From NCBI GenBank assembly GCA_003327435.1, contig QOQV01000009.1, positions 62,001 through 126,000 of the forward strand: a stretch of DNA of 64,000 bases, in the 5' to 3' direction. Below are positions 46,052 to 56,200 of this stretch, one piece after another. The notes beneath the pieces are model-generated. The model searched no databases. It saw only the letters and a program-made list of their open reading frames with translations, and was not told the origin of the DNA. This DNA comes from Ignavibacteriota bacterium. GTDB lineage: Bacteria; Bacteroidota; Ignavibacteria; UBA10030; BY39. The position numbers and the translations under genes are program-made. Every line of letters begins with the position of its first letter. Position 1 is the first letter of the stretch.

Positions 46052-47248
46052 ATGAATTATTTCATAAAAATAACACTATTGCTTGTATCAATTTCTTTCG
46101 GTTGTGCTCAGGAAATTGGTAAAATTACAAGTGAGTTACCTTGGTCAAATAGAATTGCTGACTCTTTTATAAGCCGGCATCCAGATTTTGCTACGCACGA
46201 TTCTTTACATCCCAATCAAAAATGGAACTATGAGCAGGGATTAATTTTATTTGCTTTATATCAGACTTATCTACAAAATAAAAATGAGAAATATTTAAAA
46301 TTCGTAGCAGGTAATCTGGATAAATACATCAACGAGAATGGTGAGATTAAAACTTATAACTTAGAAGAATACAATATCGATAATATCTTACCTGGCAGAA
46401 CAGTGCTGGAACTTTATCATCTTACACGACAGGAAAAATATAAAATTGCGGCTGATAAGTTAAGAGAGCAATTGAAAACACATCCCCGTACAAATGAAGG
46501 TGGATTCTGGCACAAAAAAATATATCCGTATCAAATGTGGTTAGATGGCATTTATATGGCACAACCTTTCAGTGCAAGATACGCTCAGCTGTTTAATGAA
46601 CAAGAAATGTTTGATGACATCGCAAATCAGTTCTTGTTCATTGCAAATCATACTTATGATAAAAAAACAGGATTATATTATCACGGATGGGACGAAAGTC
46701 GGCAACAGAAATGGGCAAATCCGGAAACTGGTTGCTCACCAAACTTCTGGTCAAGATCCATGGGCTGGTATTTGATGGCGTTGGTGGATGTTCTGGATTA
46801 TTTCCCTGACACACATCCGAAGCGAAGCGAGTTGATTAAAATATTTTCACAACTTTCAGAATCAATTTTAAAATACAGAGATCAAAAATCTGGTTTATGG
46901 TATCAGGTAACTGACCAGATTGGTCGAGAAGGTAATTATCTTGAAGCATCCAGCTCGTGTATGTTTGGTTATTCTTTTGCAAAAGGTGCAACAAAAGGAT
47001 ATCTCGATAAAAGATTTTTTAATGTTGCCGAAGATGTTTTTAATTGTGTTATAAGAGAATTTGTTAAAGTAGATAATAATGGTTTTGTAGATTTGTATGG
47101 AACCTGTAAAAGTGCTGGCTTGGGTGGTAAACCATACCGCGATGGAAGCTACGAATATTATATGAGTGAACCTACTCGAGTGAATGATATGAAAGGTATC
47201 GGAGCCATAATATTATTCGCATTAGAGTTAGAAAAATATAAGAAATAA
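46052..47248 (+). CDS. GH105 unsaturated rhamnogalacturonyl/galacturonyl hydrolase
   Basis: GH105 enzymes (YteR/RhiN type) remove the 4,5-unsaturated uronic acid from the end of oligomers produced by pectate or rhamnogalacturonan lyases. The protein (398 residues from the ATG at 46052) has a lipoprotein-type signal (SISFGC). The (alpha/alpha)6 barrel includes YPYQMWLDGIYMAQPF with the catalytic Asp near 165, followed by SRSMGWYLMALVD and YLEASSSCMFGYSFAKG. The signal suggests a periplasmic or outer-membrane location. It complements the PL1 and PL9 lyases encoded downstream. Confidence 0.9.
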   Translation: MNYFIKITLLLVSISFGCAQEIGKITSELPWSNRIADSFISRHPDFATHDSLHPNQKWNYEQGLILFALYQTYLQNKNEKYLKFVAGNLDKYINENGEIKTYNLEEYNIDNILPGRTVLELYHLTRQEKYKIAADKLREQLKTHPRTNEGGFWHKKIYPYQMWLDGIYMAQPFSARYAQLFNEQEMFDDIANQFLFIANHTYDKKTGLYYHGWDESRQQKWANPETGCSPNFWSRSMGWYLMALVDVLDYFPDTHPKRSELIKIFSQLSESILKYRDQKSGLWYQVTDQIGREGNYLEASSSCMFGYSFAKGATKGYLDKRFFNVAEDVFNCVIREFVKVDNNGFVDLYGTCKSAGLGGKPYRDGSYEYYMSEPTRVNDMKGIGAIILFALELEKYKK

Positions 47249-47269
47249 CTTTATTAAAGAGGAATTTTT

Positions 47270-48364
47270 ATGAGAAGACGAAACAGGATAACACTTGAGG
47301 ATATTGCCAAGAAGGTCGGAGTATCGCGCGTAACTGTTTCGAAGGTTTTACGCGGACATACAGACATTTCTACTGAGATGGCTCAAAAGGTGAAAAAAGT
47401 TGTTGCAGAAATGGGATATACACCAAATATATTTGCTCGCAGTTTATCAGCAAGAAAATCTAATATGATAGGTCTTATTGTCCCAAAAATTGCTCACTAT
47501 TTCTTCAGTGCAGTGATTGAGGCAGTGTATGAAGGGGCATTGCAGAGAAAATATGAAACAATCTTAACTGTTTCTCAAGAAAATCCCGAAATAGAATGGA
47601 AGCATCTTCAGGCACTCGCGGCAATGCGAGTCGATGGAATCATAATTTCTGTTACACAAAAAACTGATGACATTGAGCGATTTAAATGGATTAGAAAAAT
47701 GGGTATACCTCTTGTTTTCGTAGATCGAAAACCAGAAAAACAAATTTCAGGATTTGGTAGTGTGGTGACTGATGATCATAATGGAGCATTTCAAGCTGTC
47801 GAACACGCAATTAAAATAGGTTATAGAAAATTAGGTCTTATTGGCGGAAATAAAAAAATCAATATCGGTAGAAATAGAATTAACGGATTTGAAGATGCGC
47901 TAAAAGAATATCGGATACCAGTAAACAAAAACTGGATTGTCACAGGTGGTTATGGTAAAGATGATGGTTACAACGGATTCAAATATTTATATGAAAGCGG
48001 TTCCGTACCTGAATTTATTCTTGCGATTACCTATCCTGTTGCACTTGGAATACTTGAAGCAGCAAAAGATTTCGGGGTTCGAATCCCAGACGATGTCGAC
48101 TTAATCTGTTTCGGTGATAGTGATGTGGGCAGATTTTTATCTCCAGCTCTAAGTGCCATTCGTCAACCAACTCGTGAACTCGGAATTAGAGCAGTCGAAA
48201 TTTTATTTGAAGATATTGAAGAAAAAGAAATTACAAGAGAACATCATGTTATACTTCCTGCTCAACTTGTTATTCGTGAAACCTGTACGACTAAAAGAGC
48301 AAAAGGTATTGAAAATATAAAAAATATTCAGGAATTTGAAGATACAAAATTAACTACAAAATAA
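47270..48364 (+). CDS. LacI-family transcriptional regulator
   Basis: This 364-residue protein has an N-terminal helix-turn-helix (ITLEDIAKKVGVSRVTVSKVLRG, residues about 7-29) with the LacI hinge (YTPNIFARSLSARKSN). A periplasmic-binding-protein-like sensor domain follows (MIGLIVPKIAHYFFS to VIRETC). It probably represses or activates the pectin genes in response to a sugar or uronate. The gene lies between GH105 and the large surface proteins, preceded by AGAGGAA. No operator could be assigned with confidence. Confidence 0.92.
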   Translation: MRRRNRITLEDIAKKVGVSRVTVSKVLRGHTDISTEMAQKVKKVVAEMGYTPNIFARSLSARKSNMIGLIVPKIAHYFFSAVIEAVYEGALQRKYETILTVSQENPEIEWKHLQALAAMRVDGIIISVTQKTDDIERFKWIRKMGIPLVFVDRKPEKQISGFGSVVTDDHNGAFQAVEHAIKIGYRKLGLIGGNKKINIGRNRINGFEDALKEYRIPVNKNWIVTGGYGKDDGYNGFKYLYESGSVPEFILAITYPVALGILEAAKDFGVRIPDDVDLICFGDSDVGRFLSPALSAIRQPTRELGIRAVEILFEDIEEKEITREHHVILPAQLVIRETCTTKRAKGIENIKNIQEFEDTKLTTK

Positions 48365-48381
48365 TTTAAAGGAGTAAAGCT

Positions 48382-51300
48382 ATGAAAAAATTAATTTTAA
48401 TTATCATTTTTCTATTTTTAGCTTCTCAAACTGTTTTTTCACAGGGTGTTTTCAACAGTGCGCAATCAGGGAACTGGAATTCGGCAAGTACCTGGACTTT
48501 AGTTTCAGGTAGTGATTCTGATGGCATTCCAGATTCGGATGATGATGCAACGATATTAAATGGTCATACTGTATCAATAGTAGCGTCTCAGAGTATTAAA
48601 AATCTTACTATTAATAATGGTGGTGTGTTACAGGGACCCAACACTGGTACAACAATTTATTATTTGAGGATTTATGGTACAAGTTTGTTGAACGACGGAA
48701 CATTGGGTGGCTCACCAGATGGAACCAGATTGGGCTTGGAACCAGCAAATTCCAATGGAACGGTAACAATATCAGGGACTGGTGTGTGTGAATTATCTCA
48801 AATTAGACCTTATAGCGGTTCATTAAATGTAAATATTGTTATTGATCAGAATATGTATATTAATAGATCCTGGAGCAGAGGACTTGGTCTTACAGCTTAT
48901 CGAGACAATCATGCAAGTCATACACTTACAATCAATTCAGGTAGAACTGTAACACTTGATTCCACAGCTGATTTTCATCTTGGCTCAACAAGTAGTGCTG
49001 TGAAAGGTGCAAATATTACATACAACATTAATGGAACATTAAAAACAAATGCTGGACAAAGATTCATCCTGATACCATTTGATTCAACTGGTTATGCCTT
49101 AACAATAAATGTAAATGGAACACTTGATTTGGGTGGTAAAGTTTTTGGATATCGCGTTACTCAATCACAAGTTGGTCCAATTAATGTAAATGTTAATAGT
49201 GGCGGAGTGGTTAAGGTTTCTGGTACGCCAGCAACTGCTGAACTGGATTTGAGAGATGTAACAGTTACTTTGAATGGCACAGGTTATATGGATGTTGCCA
49301 ACTGGACTTTGTTATTTAGTTCTACAAATTATTTTAGAACATTGGGTACTGGAGGGTTAAAGCGTACTGTGGGTGCTACTGATGTTGTATTCCCAGTTGG
49401 TACTTCAACTTCTTATAATCCAGTTACTTTGAGCAATACAGGTACAGTCGATAAATTCCTGGTGAGTGTAAAATCTTCTTTCGATAATCCACCAGTTGAT
49501 CCAAACAAGGTAGTTAATAGGCAGTGGTCTATCACAGAGGATACTCCAGGTGGTAGTAGTGGAGATATTTCATTACAATGGAATTCAGTAGAAGAAGCAG
49601 CAGGTTTTACTCGTAATGTGGATCTGGTAATATCAAGATATACTGGAACCAACTGGGAATCAAAGGGTGCTAGTTTAAGTGGTTCTGATCCATATGTCGC
49701 AAAAGCTATGGATTTTACAACTTTTTCAAATTTCATAGTCGAAAGCCGACCAACAAGCAGTTTTCATCTATCGGCAAACTCGATAGATTTTGGTAATGTT
49801 GAAATTGGTACTTCAAAGAAAGATAGTGTTTATGTAAAGAATGTTGGTACATCGAGTTTTAATATTTCTTCAGTCACTTCCGATAATCCGAGTTTTACAG
49901 TTGAACCATCCAGTGCGACAGTTCCAGTTGGAGATAGTGTAAAATTCAGAGTTACATTTTCACCAACTGCCCTCGGTGAACAAAATGGTACAATTACTTT
50001 TGTACATAACGGTGGTGATTCACCACATCTGCTTGCAGTTTCTGGAACAGGTACGGTAGCAGCTCCATTGTTTAGTGTAAGTCCAAATAATTTAAATTTT
50101 GGAACAATTGCAGTTGGTCGTTCAAGAACTGATAGTGTGAAAGTAAAAAATCTTGGTGGTTCAAATTTAATAATCGATTCAGTAAAATCTTTTAGTAACG
50201 ATTTCTCAGTTTTACCATCAACACCGGTTTCTATACCTCCAGCTGATTCAATGATGTTCTATGTTAAATTTAGCCCTACCACTGAAGGTACTCAATCAGG
50301 AAATTTAAGCTTTTACAATAACTCTCCAACCTCGCCGAATAATATTACAGTAACAGGTTCAGCTTTAACTATGTATACAAGATTAAGTAATGGTACAGGT
50401 GGTGGAGATTGGGCAAGTACATCTACCTGGCAGGGTGGAGTGTTACCTTCAATTGTTGATAGTGTGGTTATATTAAGTTCCGACTCTGTATTTTTATCTT
50501 CTGATGTTACAATAGGTGGTTTACAAGTTAACGGAATTTTGCAACTTCTGGATACACTTCGGACTATTTATGGGACGGTTTATGGAAAAGTACGAACAGC
50601 TGGGGCTACAAATGCAAGTGCCATTATTCCAAGTGGTAGTTTAAGATTTATGAATGGTTCAATATATATTCATGGTATTAATGGTGGTACTATTCCAGTT
50701 TCAATATGGGAAGATGGTTCAACTTGTGAAGTAACAGGGTTTGTCTCAAGTTCGAAACCTGGTAATCTAAATCAGAATTTCTACAACTTTAACTGGAAAT
50801 GTGCTGGACAAACAGCAACTGTTGATCTTGGCTGGTATAACAATACAATCAGAGGCAATATAACATTTGCTAATCCAAGTGGTATAAGAACGCAAATGAC
50901 ATCACCAGGTGCAGGTTCTCCAAATACTATTACCATATTAGGGAATATTTATGTTTTATCCGGTCATTTCACTTCAAATGGTTCGAGTAGCTCTGCAGAT
51001 ATTACTGTAAATACATATGGGAACATAATAGTTACAGGAAATAATCCTGACACTATTTCATATACTAACTTTTCTGTAAGCAGGGGTAGTGGTCCAAGTG
51101 TTGCCTGGAATTTATATGGTGATTTGATAATGTCGAATGCTACAACACAAAATTCTGCACCGGACAAAGCGAAGTTTGTTTTCGTTAAAAATGGTTCACA
51201 ACAATTTTCGATGACTAATTCAGCATTTGCTTCAACAGTTCCATTCGAAATAAGTAGTGTTTCTACAGTTAATTTAAATATGTCATCCATAACATATTCA

Positions 51301-53253
51301 AGTGGTGGTCCCAAAATTGATGTTTATGGTACTTTGAATGCTGGAAATAGTGTAATTGGTGGTAGTGCTCCATTCACTTTGAATGATGGCGCTACATTTA
51401 TAACTGCACATTCAGGTGGAATCAACGGTAATGTTGCAACAACTGGCACAAAAAGCTTTAGTACAACTGCCAATTACGTGTTCAATGGAACTTCTGCACA
51501 GGTAACTGGTTCATTCTTACCTTCACCTGTTAACAATCTCACAATAAATAATTCTGCGAATGTGACATTGTCGTCCTCCGTTACAGTGAGTGGATTACTC
51601 TCAATTTTAAGTGGTGATTTAATTACCTCTGATAAAGTTATAACACTCAGTTCTGGTGGTGTACTAAGCGAAACCGCAGGAAATACAGTAATTGGTACGG
51701 TAGTTACAACACGAGATGTCCTGCAAGGTGTCAACAATTCATTTGGTGGAATTGGAATCGAAATCAATGCCTTAGGAGCTTCACCAGGAAGTACTTATGT
51801 TGAAAGAGTTACTGGTGTTTCTCAAACTGGCAATGGAAAATATTCAATCCTGCGCTACTTTAATATTAATCCAACAGTAAACATTGGATTGAATGCTACA
51901 TTTGTATTTAAATACGATAACTCTGAATTAAATGGTCAGGATGCTAATACACTTCAATTGTTTAAATCTACAGATGATGGTTTAAGCTGGATGAATATGA
52001 ATGGTACAACTAATCCTGCAGAGAATAAAATTACACTAACTGGTGTAGGTAGTTTCTCCAGATGGACTGCAGCTGATGCAAATAATATAATTGGTGAAAT
52101 ACCGTTTACATTTAATGTGAGTTCTGGATGGAATATGGTATCTGTTCCACTCTCAGTTGATGATTATCGTAAAATTGTTTTGTTCCCAGGTGCTACATCC
52201 AATGCATTTACTTTTGATAATGGATATGTCCAGAAAGATACTTTGGAAAATGGAAAAGGTTACTGGTTAAAATTCCCGAATGCAGGAGATGCTGCGATAT
52301 TTGGGCGTATGATATTTTCTGACAGTGTGGATGTTAAAACAGGCTGGAATATGATAGGCTCAATTTCGGTAACAATTAATAAAAATAATGTCGTGCCGAG
52401 TAGTGGAGTTAATGTCTTATCGCAATTTTATGGATATCAAGCTGGTTATACACCTGTTGATAGCTTGAAACCGGGAAAAGCTTACTGGGTGAAAGTTAGT
52501 GCAGCTGGTAAACTGTATTTTACTACATCTGGATTTTCAAAATCTTTTGGAACTTTAAAAGATTTTGAAGAATTAAATTCAATTACAATTACTGATGCTG
52601 ATGGAAATTCACAAACGCTATATTTTGGTAATAATGCATGGAATAAATTGCCAGTTGAATACCTGGAGCTTCCTCCGTCAGCACCTGCAGGTACATTTGA
52701 TGTGAGATTTTCTTCTCAACGCATCGCCGAGTTACATCCTGAAAATATCCAGAACAATTGTAGTTATCCAATCACAATTTCATCGGCAGTTTATCCTATA
52801 ACGGTTTCCTGGGATATAAAGAAAATTGGTAACTATACTTATGTTATATTTGATGGGACAAGGGATGTAACACTCAAGAATTCTGGTAGTATCAAAATTA
52901 CTAATAATGAGAATGGAATATTAAAGCTGAAGGTGAATTCTACTGAAATTATTCCAAAGGAATATTCACTTGGTAAAAATTATCCGAATCCGTTCAATCC
53001 AACTACTTCGTTTAATGTAGAAATTCCAGTTGAGTCAAAACTTTCATTAAAGGTATTCAATCTACTTGGTCAGGAAGTCGCTGAATTAGCATCCGGAGTT
53101 TTTGAACCGGGTAGTTATACCTTTACCTGGAATGGGTTGTCTAATTCAAAAGAACAGCAAAGCAGTGGAATTTACTTTTATAAAATGGAAGCTAAATCTC
53201 TAATCGATAATAAAAGCTTTACCTCGATTCAAAAAATGATATTAATGAAATAA
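48382..53253 (+). CDS. Giant secreted surface protein with G8-like, Hydin-like and sorting domains
   Basis: This 1623-residue protein has several regions. A signal peptide (ending FSQG) is followed by a beta-helix-like N-terminus with a G8-like opening. Two ASPM-SPD2-Hydin-type repeats lie at about 459-560 and 562-662 (FGNVEIGTSKKDSVYVKN, FGTIAVGRSRTDSVKVKN). A second G8-like segment is near 670, and the module shared with the 44308 and 59853 proteins is at about 769-956. A double GWNM repeat lies at about 1249-1390, an LYFGNN region near 1415, and the sorting domain at about 1528-1623 (YPNPFNPTTSFNVEIP). No enzyme domain is recognised. It may be an adhesin or polysaccharide-binding protein of the pectin locus. 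A strong AAAGGAG RBS precedes the ATG. Confidence 0.75.
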   Translation: MKKLILIIIFLFLASQTVFSQGVFNSAQSGNWNSASTWTLVSGSDSDGIPDSDDDATILNGHTVSIVASQSIKNLTINNGGVLQGPNTGTTIYYLRIYGTSLLNDGTLGGSPDGTRLGLEPANSNGTVTISGTGVCELSQIRPYSGSLNVNIVIDQNMYINRSWSRGLGLTAYRDNHASHTLTINSGRTVTLDSTADFHLGSTSSAVKGANITYNINGTLKTNAGQRFILIPFDSTGYALTINVNGTLDLGGKVFGYRVTQSQVGPINVNVNSGGVVKVSGTPATAELDLRDVTVTLNGTGYMDVANWTLLFSSTNYFRTLGTGGLKRTVGATDVVFPVGTSTSYNPVTLSNTGTVDKFLVSVKSSFDNPPVDPNKVVNRQWSITEDTPGGSSGDISLQWNSVEEAAGFTRNVDLVISRYTGTNWESKGASLSGSDPYVAKAMDFTTFSNFIVESRPTSSFHLSANSIDFGNVEIGTSKKDSVYVKNVGTSSFNISSVTSDNPSFTVEPSSATVPVGDSVKFRVTFSPTALGEQNGTITFVHNGGDSPHLLAVSGTGTVAAPLFSVSPNNLNFGTIAVGRSRTDSVKVKNLGGSNLIIDSVKSFSNDFSVLPSTPVSIPPADSMMFYVKFSPTTEGTQSGNLSFYNNSPTSPNNITVTGSALTMYTRLSNGTGGGDWASTSTWQGGVLPSIVDSVVILSSDSVFLSSDVTIGGLQVNGILQLLDTLRTIYGTVYGKVRTAGATNASAIIPSGSLRFMNGSIYIHGINGGTIPVSIWEDGSTCEVTGFVSSSKPGNLNQNFYNFNWKCAGQTATVDLGWYNNTIRGNITFANPSGIRTQMTSPGAGSPNTITILGNIYVLSGHFTSNGSSSSADITVNTYGNIIVTGNNPDTISYTNFSVSRGSGPSVAWNLYGDLIMSNATTQNSAPDKAKFVFVKNGSQQFSMTNSAFASTVPFEISSVSTVNLNMSSITYSSGGPKIDVYGTLNAGNSVIGGSAPFTLNDGATFITAHSGGINGNVATTGTKSFSTTANYVFNGTSAQVTGSFLPSPVNNLTINNSANVTLSSSVTVSGLLSILSGDLITSDKVITLSSGGVLSETAGNTVIGTVVTTRDVLQGVNNSFGGIGIEINALGASPGSTYVERVTGVSQTGNGKYSILRYFNINPTVNIGLNATFVFKYDNSELNGQDANTLQLFKSTDDGLSWMNMNGTTNPAENKITLTGVGSFSRWTAADANNIIGEIPFTFNVSSGWNMVSVPLSVDDYRKIVLFPGATSNAFTFDNGYVQKDTLENGKGYWLKFPNAGDAAIFGRMIFSDSVDVKTGWNMIGSISVTINKNNVVPSSGVNVLSQFYGYQAGYTPVDSLKPGKAYWVKVSAAGKLYFTTSGFSKSFGTLKDFEELNSITITDADGNSQTLYFGNNAWNKLPVEYLELPPSAPAGTFDVRFSSQRIAELHPENIQNNCSYPITISSAVYPITVSWDIKKIGNYTYVIFDGTRDVTLKNSGSIKITNNENGILKLKVNSTEIIPKEYSLGKNYPNPFNPTTSFNVEIPVESKLSLKVFNLLGQEVAELASGVFEPGSYTFTWNGLSNSKEQQSSGIYFYKMEAKSLIDNKSFTSIQKMILMK

Positions 53254-53280
53254 TTTACAAGAAAGGTCGGGACACACAAG

Positions 53281-56200
53281 GTGTTAAGAAAAAATTTAAA
53301 TATTGCAATTTTAATTCTGACCATTGCTACTTTAGCAATTGGTCAGGTACAGTTAACAGAAAATTGGGATTCGGGAAATTCGATCCCTACTAGTAGTAGT
53401 AGTGCACCAAGTGTCCCGACCGATTATAATACGAGCTCCGGTGTGTGGACATTGTTCCGTTCGTATCGACACGGGACAACATATTATTCGGCTCCTTATG
53501 CTCTCAGATTGTTAAAGGGTGTTGATACAGCTTATGCAATTACACCTGTGCTAAACAGTGTCGGTACGGTTTCATTTTATGGTTACGCTGTTGCACCAAG
53601 GCCAATTTATATTTTTATATCAACTAATGGTGGTTCCAGCTGGATTTTCGTGGATTCTGTATCAACTGGTAATGGTGCTTTTGCATTCTGTACAAAAACA
53701 ATTAACGATCCTTCAAATAACCTAAAATTGAAATTCCAAAATGGAACTGGAAACGGAAATGATATCAATATTGATAATGTGGTAATAACTTCCTATACCA
53801 CAAATTCTCAAATTGAAGTGTCAACAAGCTCGCTTTCAAATTTTGGTAATCTGGTTTATGGAAATTATTCTATTTCACAATCATATACAGTGTCAGGTAC
53901 AAATTTAACAGGTGATTTAGTAATCACTTCGCCTGCAGGTTTTCAAATAAGTAATGATAATTCGAATTTTTTCAATAGTATTAATCTTACTCCGGTAGGT
54001 GGGAATGTTAATAATACTAATATCTATGTAAGATTTACCCCAACTTCACCATCAGGTACTATGACGGGGGAAATTCAACACACAAGTGCCGGTGCTGCAA
54101 CGAAAACTGTTTCAGTTTCAGGTATAGCGCTCGATGTGGAACCAACTCAACAGTCCAACATTACATTCGGAACTGTTACTGATACTTCAATTACAGCAAA
54201 TTTCTCGGGTGGTAATGGTGCGAGAAGAATTATTGTGATAAGATTGGGCAATCCTGTAACATTTGTCCCAACCGACGGTGTGAGTCCATCAGGTGTGAAT
54301 TCGAATTTTAATTTAGCATCAGATCAGGGAAGTGGAAACAAAATAGTTTATGATGGTGCAGGAAATAATGTGACAGTTACTGGTTTATCTCAAAATACAA
54401 CTTATCATTTTGCAGTTTATGAGTATAATGTTGGTAGCAATAATTCACATAATTATTTAACAACATCGCCTGGAACTGGTTCTCAAACAACATTGACAGT
54501 ACCTACAATTAATGTTGTTCCAGCTTCACTCTCCTTTGGAAATGTTTTAATTGGTACAACTTCTACTGAAAAAACATATCAGATTTCTGGGACTAAATTG
54601 AATCCTGCCAGTGGTAATATTAGCGTAAACGCACCAGTGGGTTTTGAGATTTCATTAACAAGCGGTTCGGGATTTTCTTCTTCAATTAATCTACCATATT
54701 CAGACAGTACATTGAATAATACAACAATTTATGTTCGTTTTAAGCCAACGAATGTTCAAAGTTATATTGGCGATATTACAAATAGTGGAGGTGGAGCTGA
54801 GACAAAAATTGTTTCAGTTACTGGAAACGGTGTTCCACCATCAGCACCAAATGAATTTCAGGCAGAAGATGCTATATTGGTAAGTTCTTATATTATGTCG
54901 GATTATTCTGGATATACTGGTTCTGGTTATGTGGATATGGGTGATAAAGATGGTTCATCGATTGAGTTTGTGTTTAGTCGAGCAACAGCAGCATCAGATA
55001 CAGTTTCTGTTCGATATGCGAACGGTGCAAGTACAAGAAGTTTAACAATTTATTTAAATGATGTAAATGTTGGTACATTATCATTTACAACTACTGGAAG
55101 TTGGACAAACTGGAATACTGTAAGAACAGTTGTTAACCTGAGTGCAGGAGTTAATCGTTTAAAATTCGTTCTCACCACAAATGCTGTTGGTCCTAATATA
55201 GATAAAATCAATATTAGTGGACAGTTAGCAACACCGATGTATAAACTAACCCTTTTAACGAGTGGTAATGGGACGGCTTCAGCAAATCCATCTGCTCAAT
55301 ATTATGAAGCAGGTACAACAGTAACTTTAACTGCAACTCCAAATTCTGGTTATAGTTTTTATCGCTGGGGTGGTACTGACGAAAGCTTTCAGAATCCGTT
55401 AAATATTGTAATGAATTCTCATAAAACCCAAATTGCTGTGATTGCACCAATGGGTGGATTTGTAACTCCATTCCCTTACGAATCATCACCAAGAGGGTTT
55501 GCATCAGTTCCTGCTCTTGGTTACACACAGGGAACTACAGGTGGGAAAGGACCACATAAAGTTTATGTAACAAGTTCAGCACAACTCGCAGAATTAATGA
55601 ATAGAAGAGTCGATGTGGGCAAAGTATTAAATCTTCCACCGCTCACAGTTTATATAGTTGGTACACTCGTACCAGAAGCTGGTGTTACTGATAAAATAGA
55701 TATTAAAGATGCATACGACATATCAGTAATAGGTGTTGGTTCTGATGCAGGACTTAACGGATTGGGATTCAATGTAGTTCGCTCCAAAAATATTATAATT
55801 AGAAATCTAAAAATTGTTAACGCACCTATTGATGGGATTACAATCGAAGCAGATGATTCTGAAGGAACTGGAAATCACATCTGGGTGGATCATTGCTCAA
55901 TCTCAAATTGTTACGATGGGGCTTTAGATGTTACTCATGCTTCAGCTTATGTTACACTTTCCTGGAACCATTTTTATAAGCACGACAAAACAAGCTTGGT
56001 AGGCCATTCTGATAGCCAAACATCTGATGTAGTAATGAAAGTTACCTACCACCACAACTATTTTGATAGCACAGGTCAAAGGCATCCCAGAGTCAGGTAT
56101 GGTAAGGTACATGTCTTTAATAATTATTTCAGAAAAAATATACTTTATGGTGTTTCTTCAAATTGTGAAGCAGATGTGTTGGTTGAAGGCAATTATTTTT

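Noticed and set aside
53389-53403. Short AGT repeat inside the PL1 lyase gene
   Set aside because: It encodes a four-Ser run in a Ser-rich linker, is only four units long and cannot shift the frame, so phase variation is unlikely.
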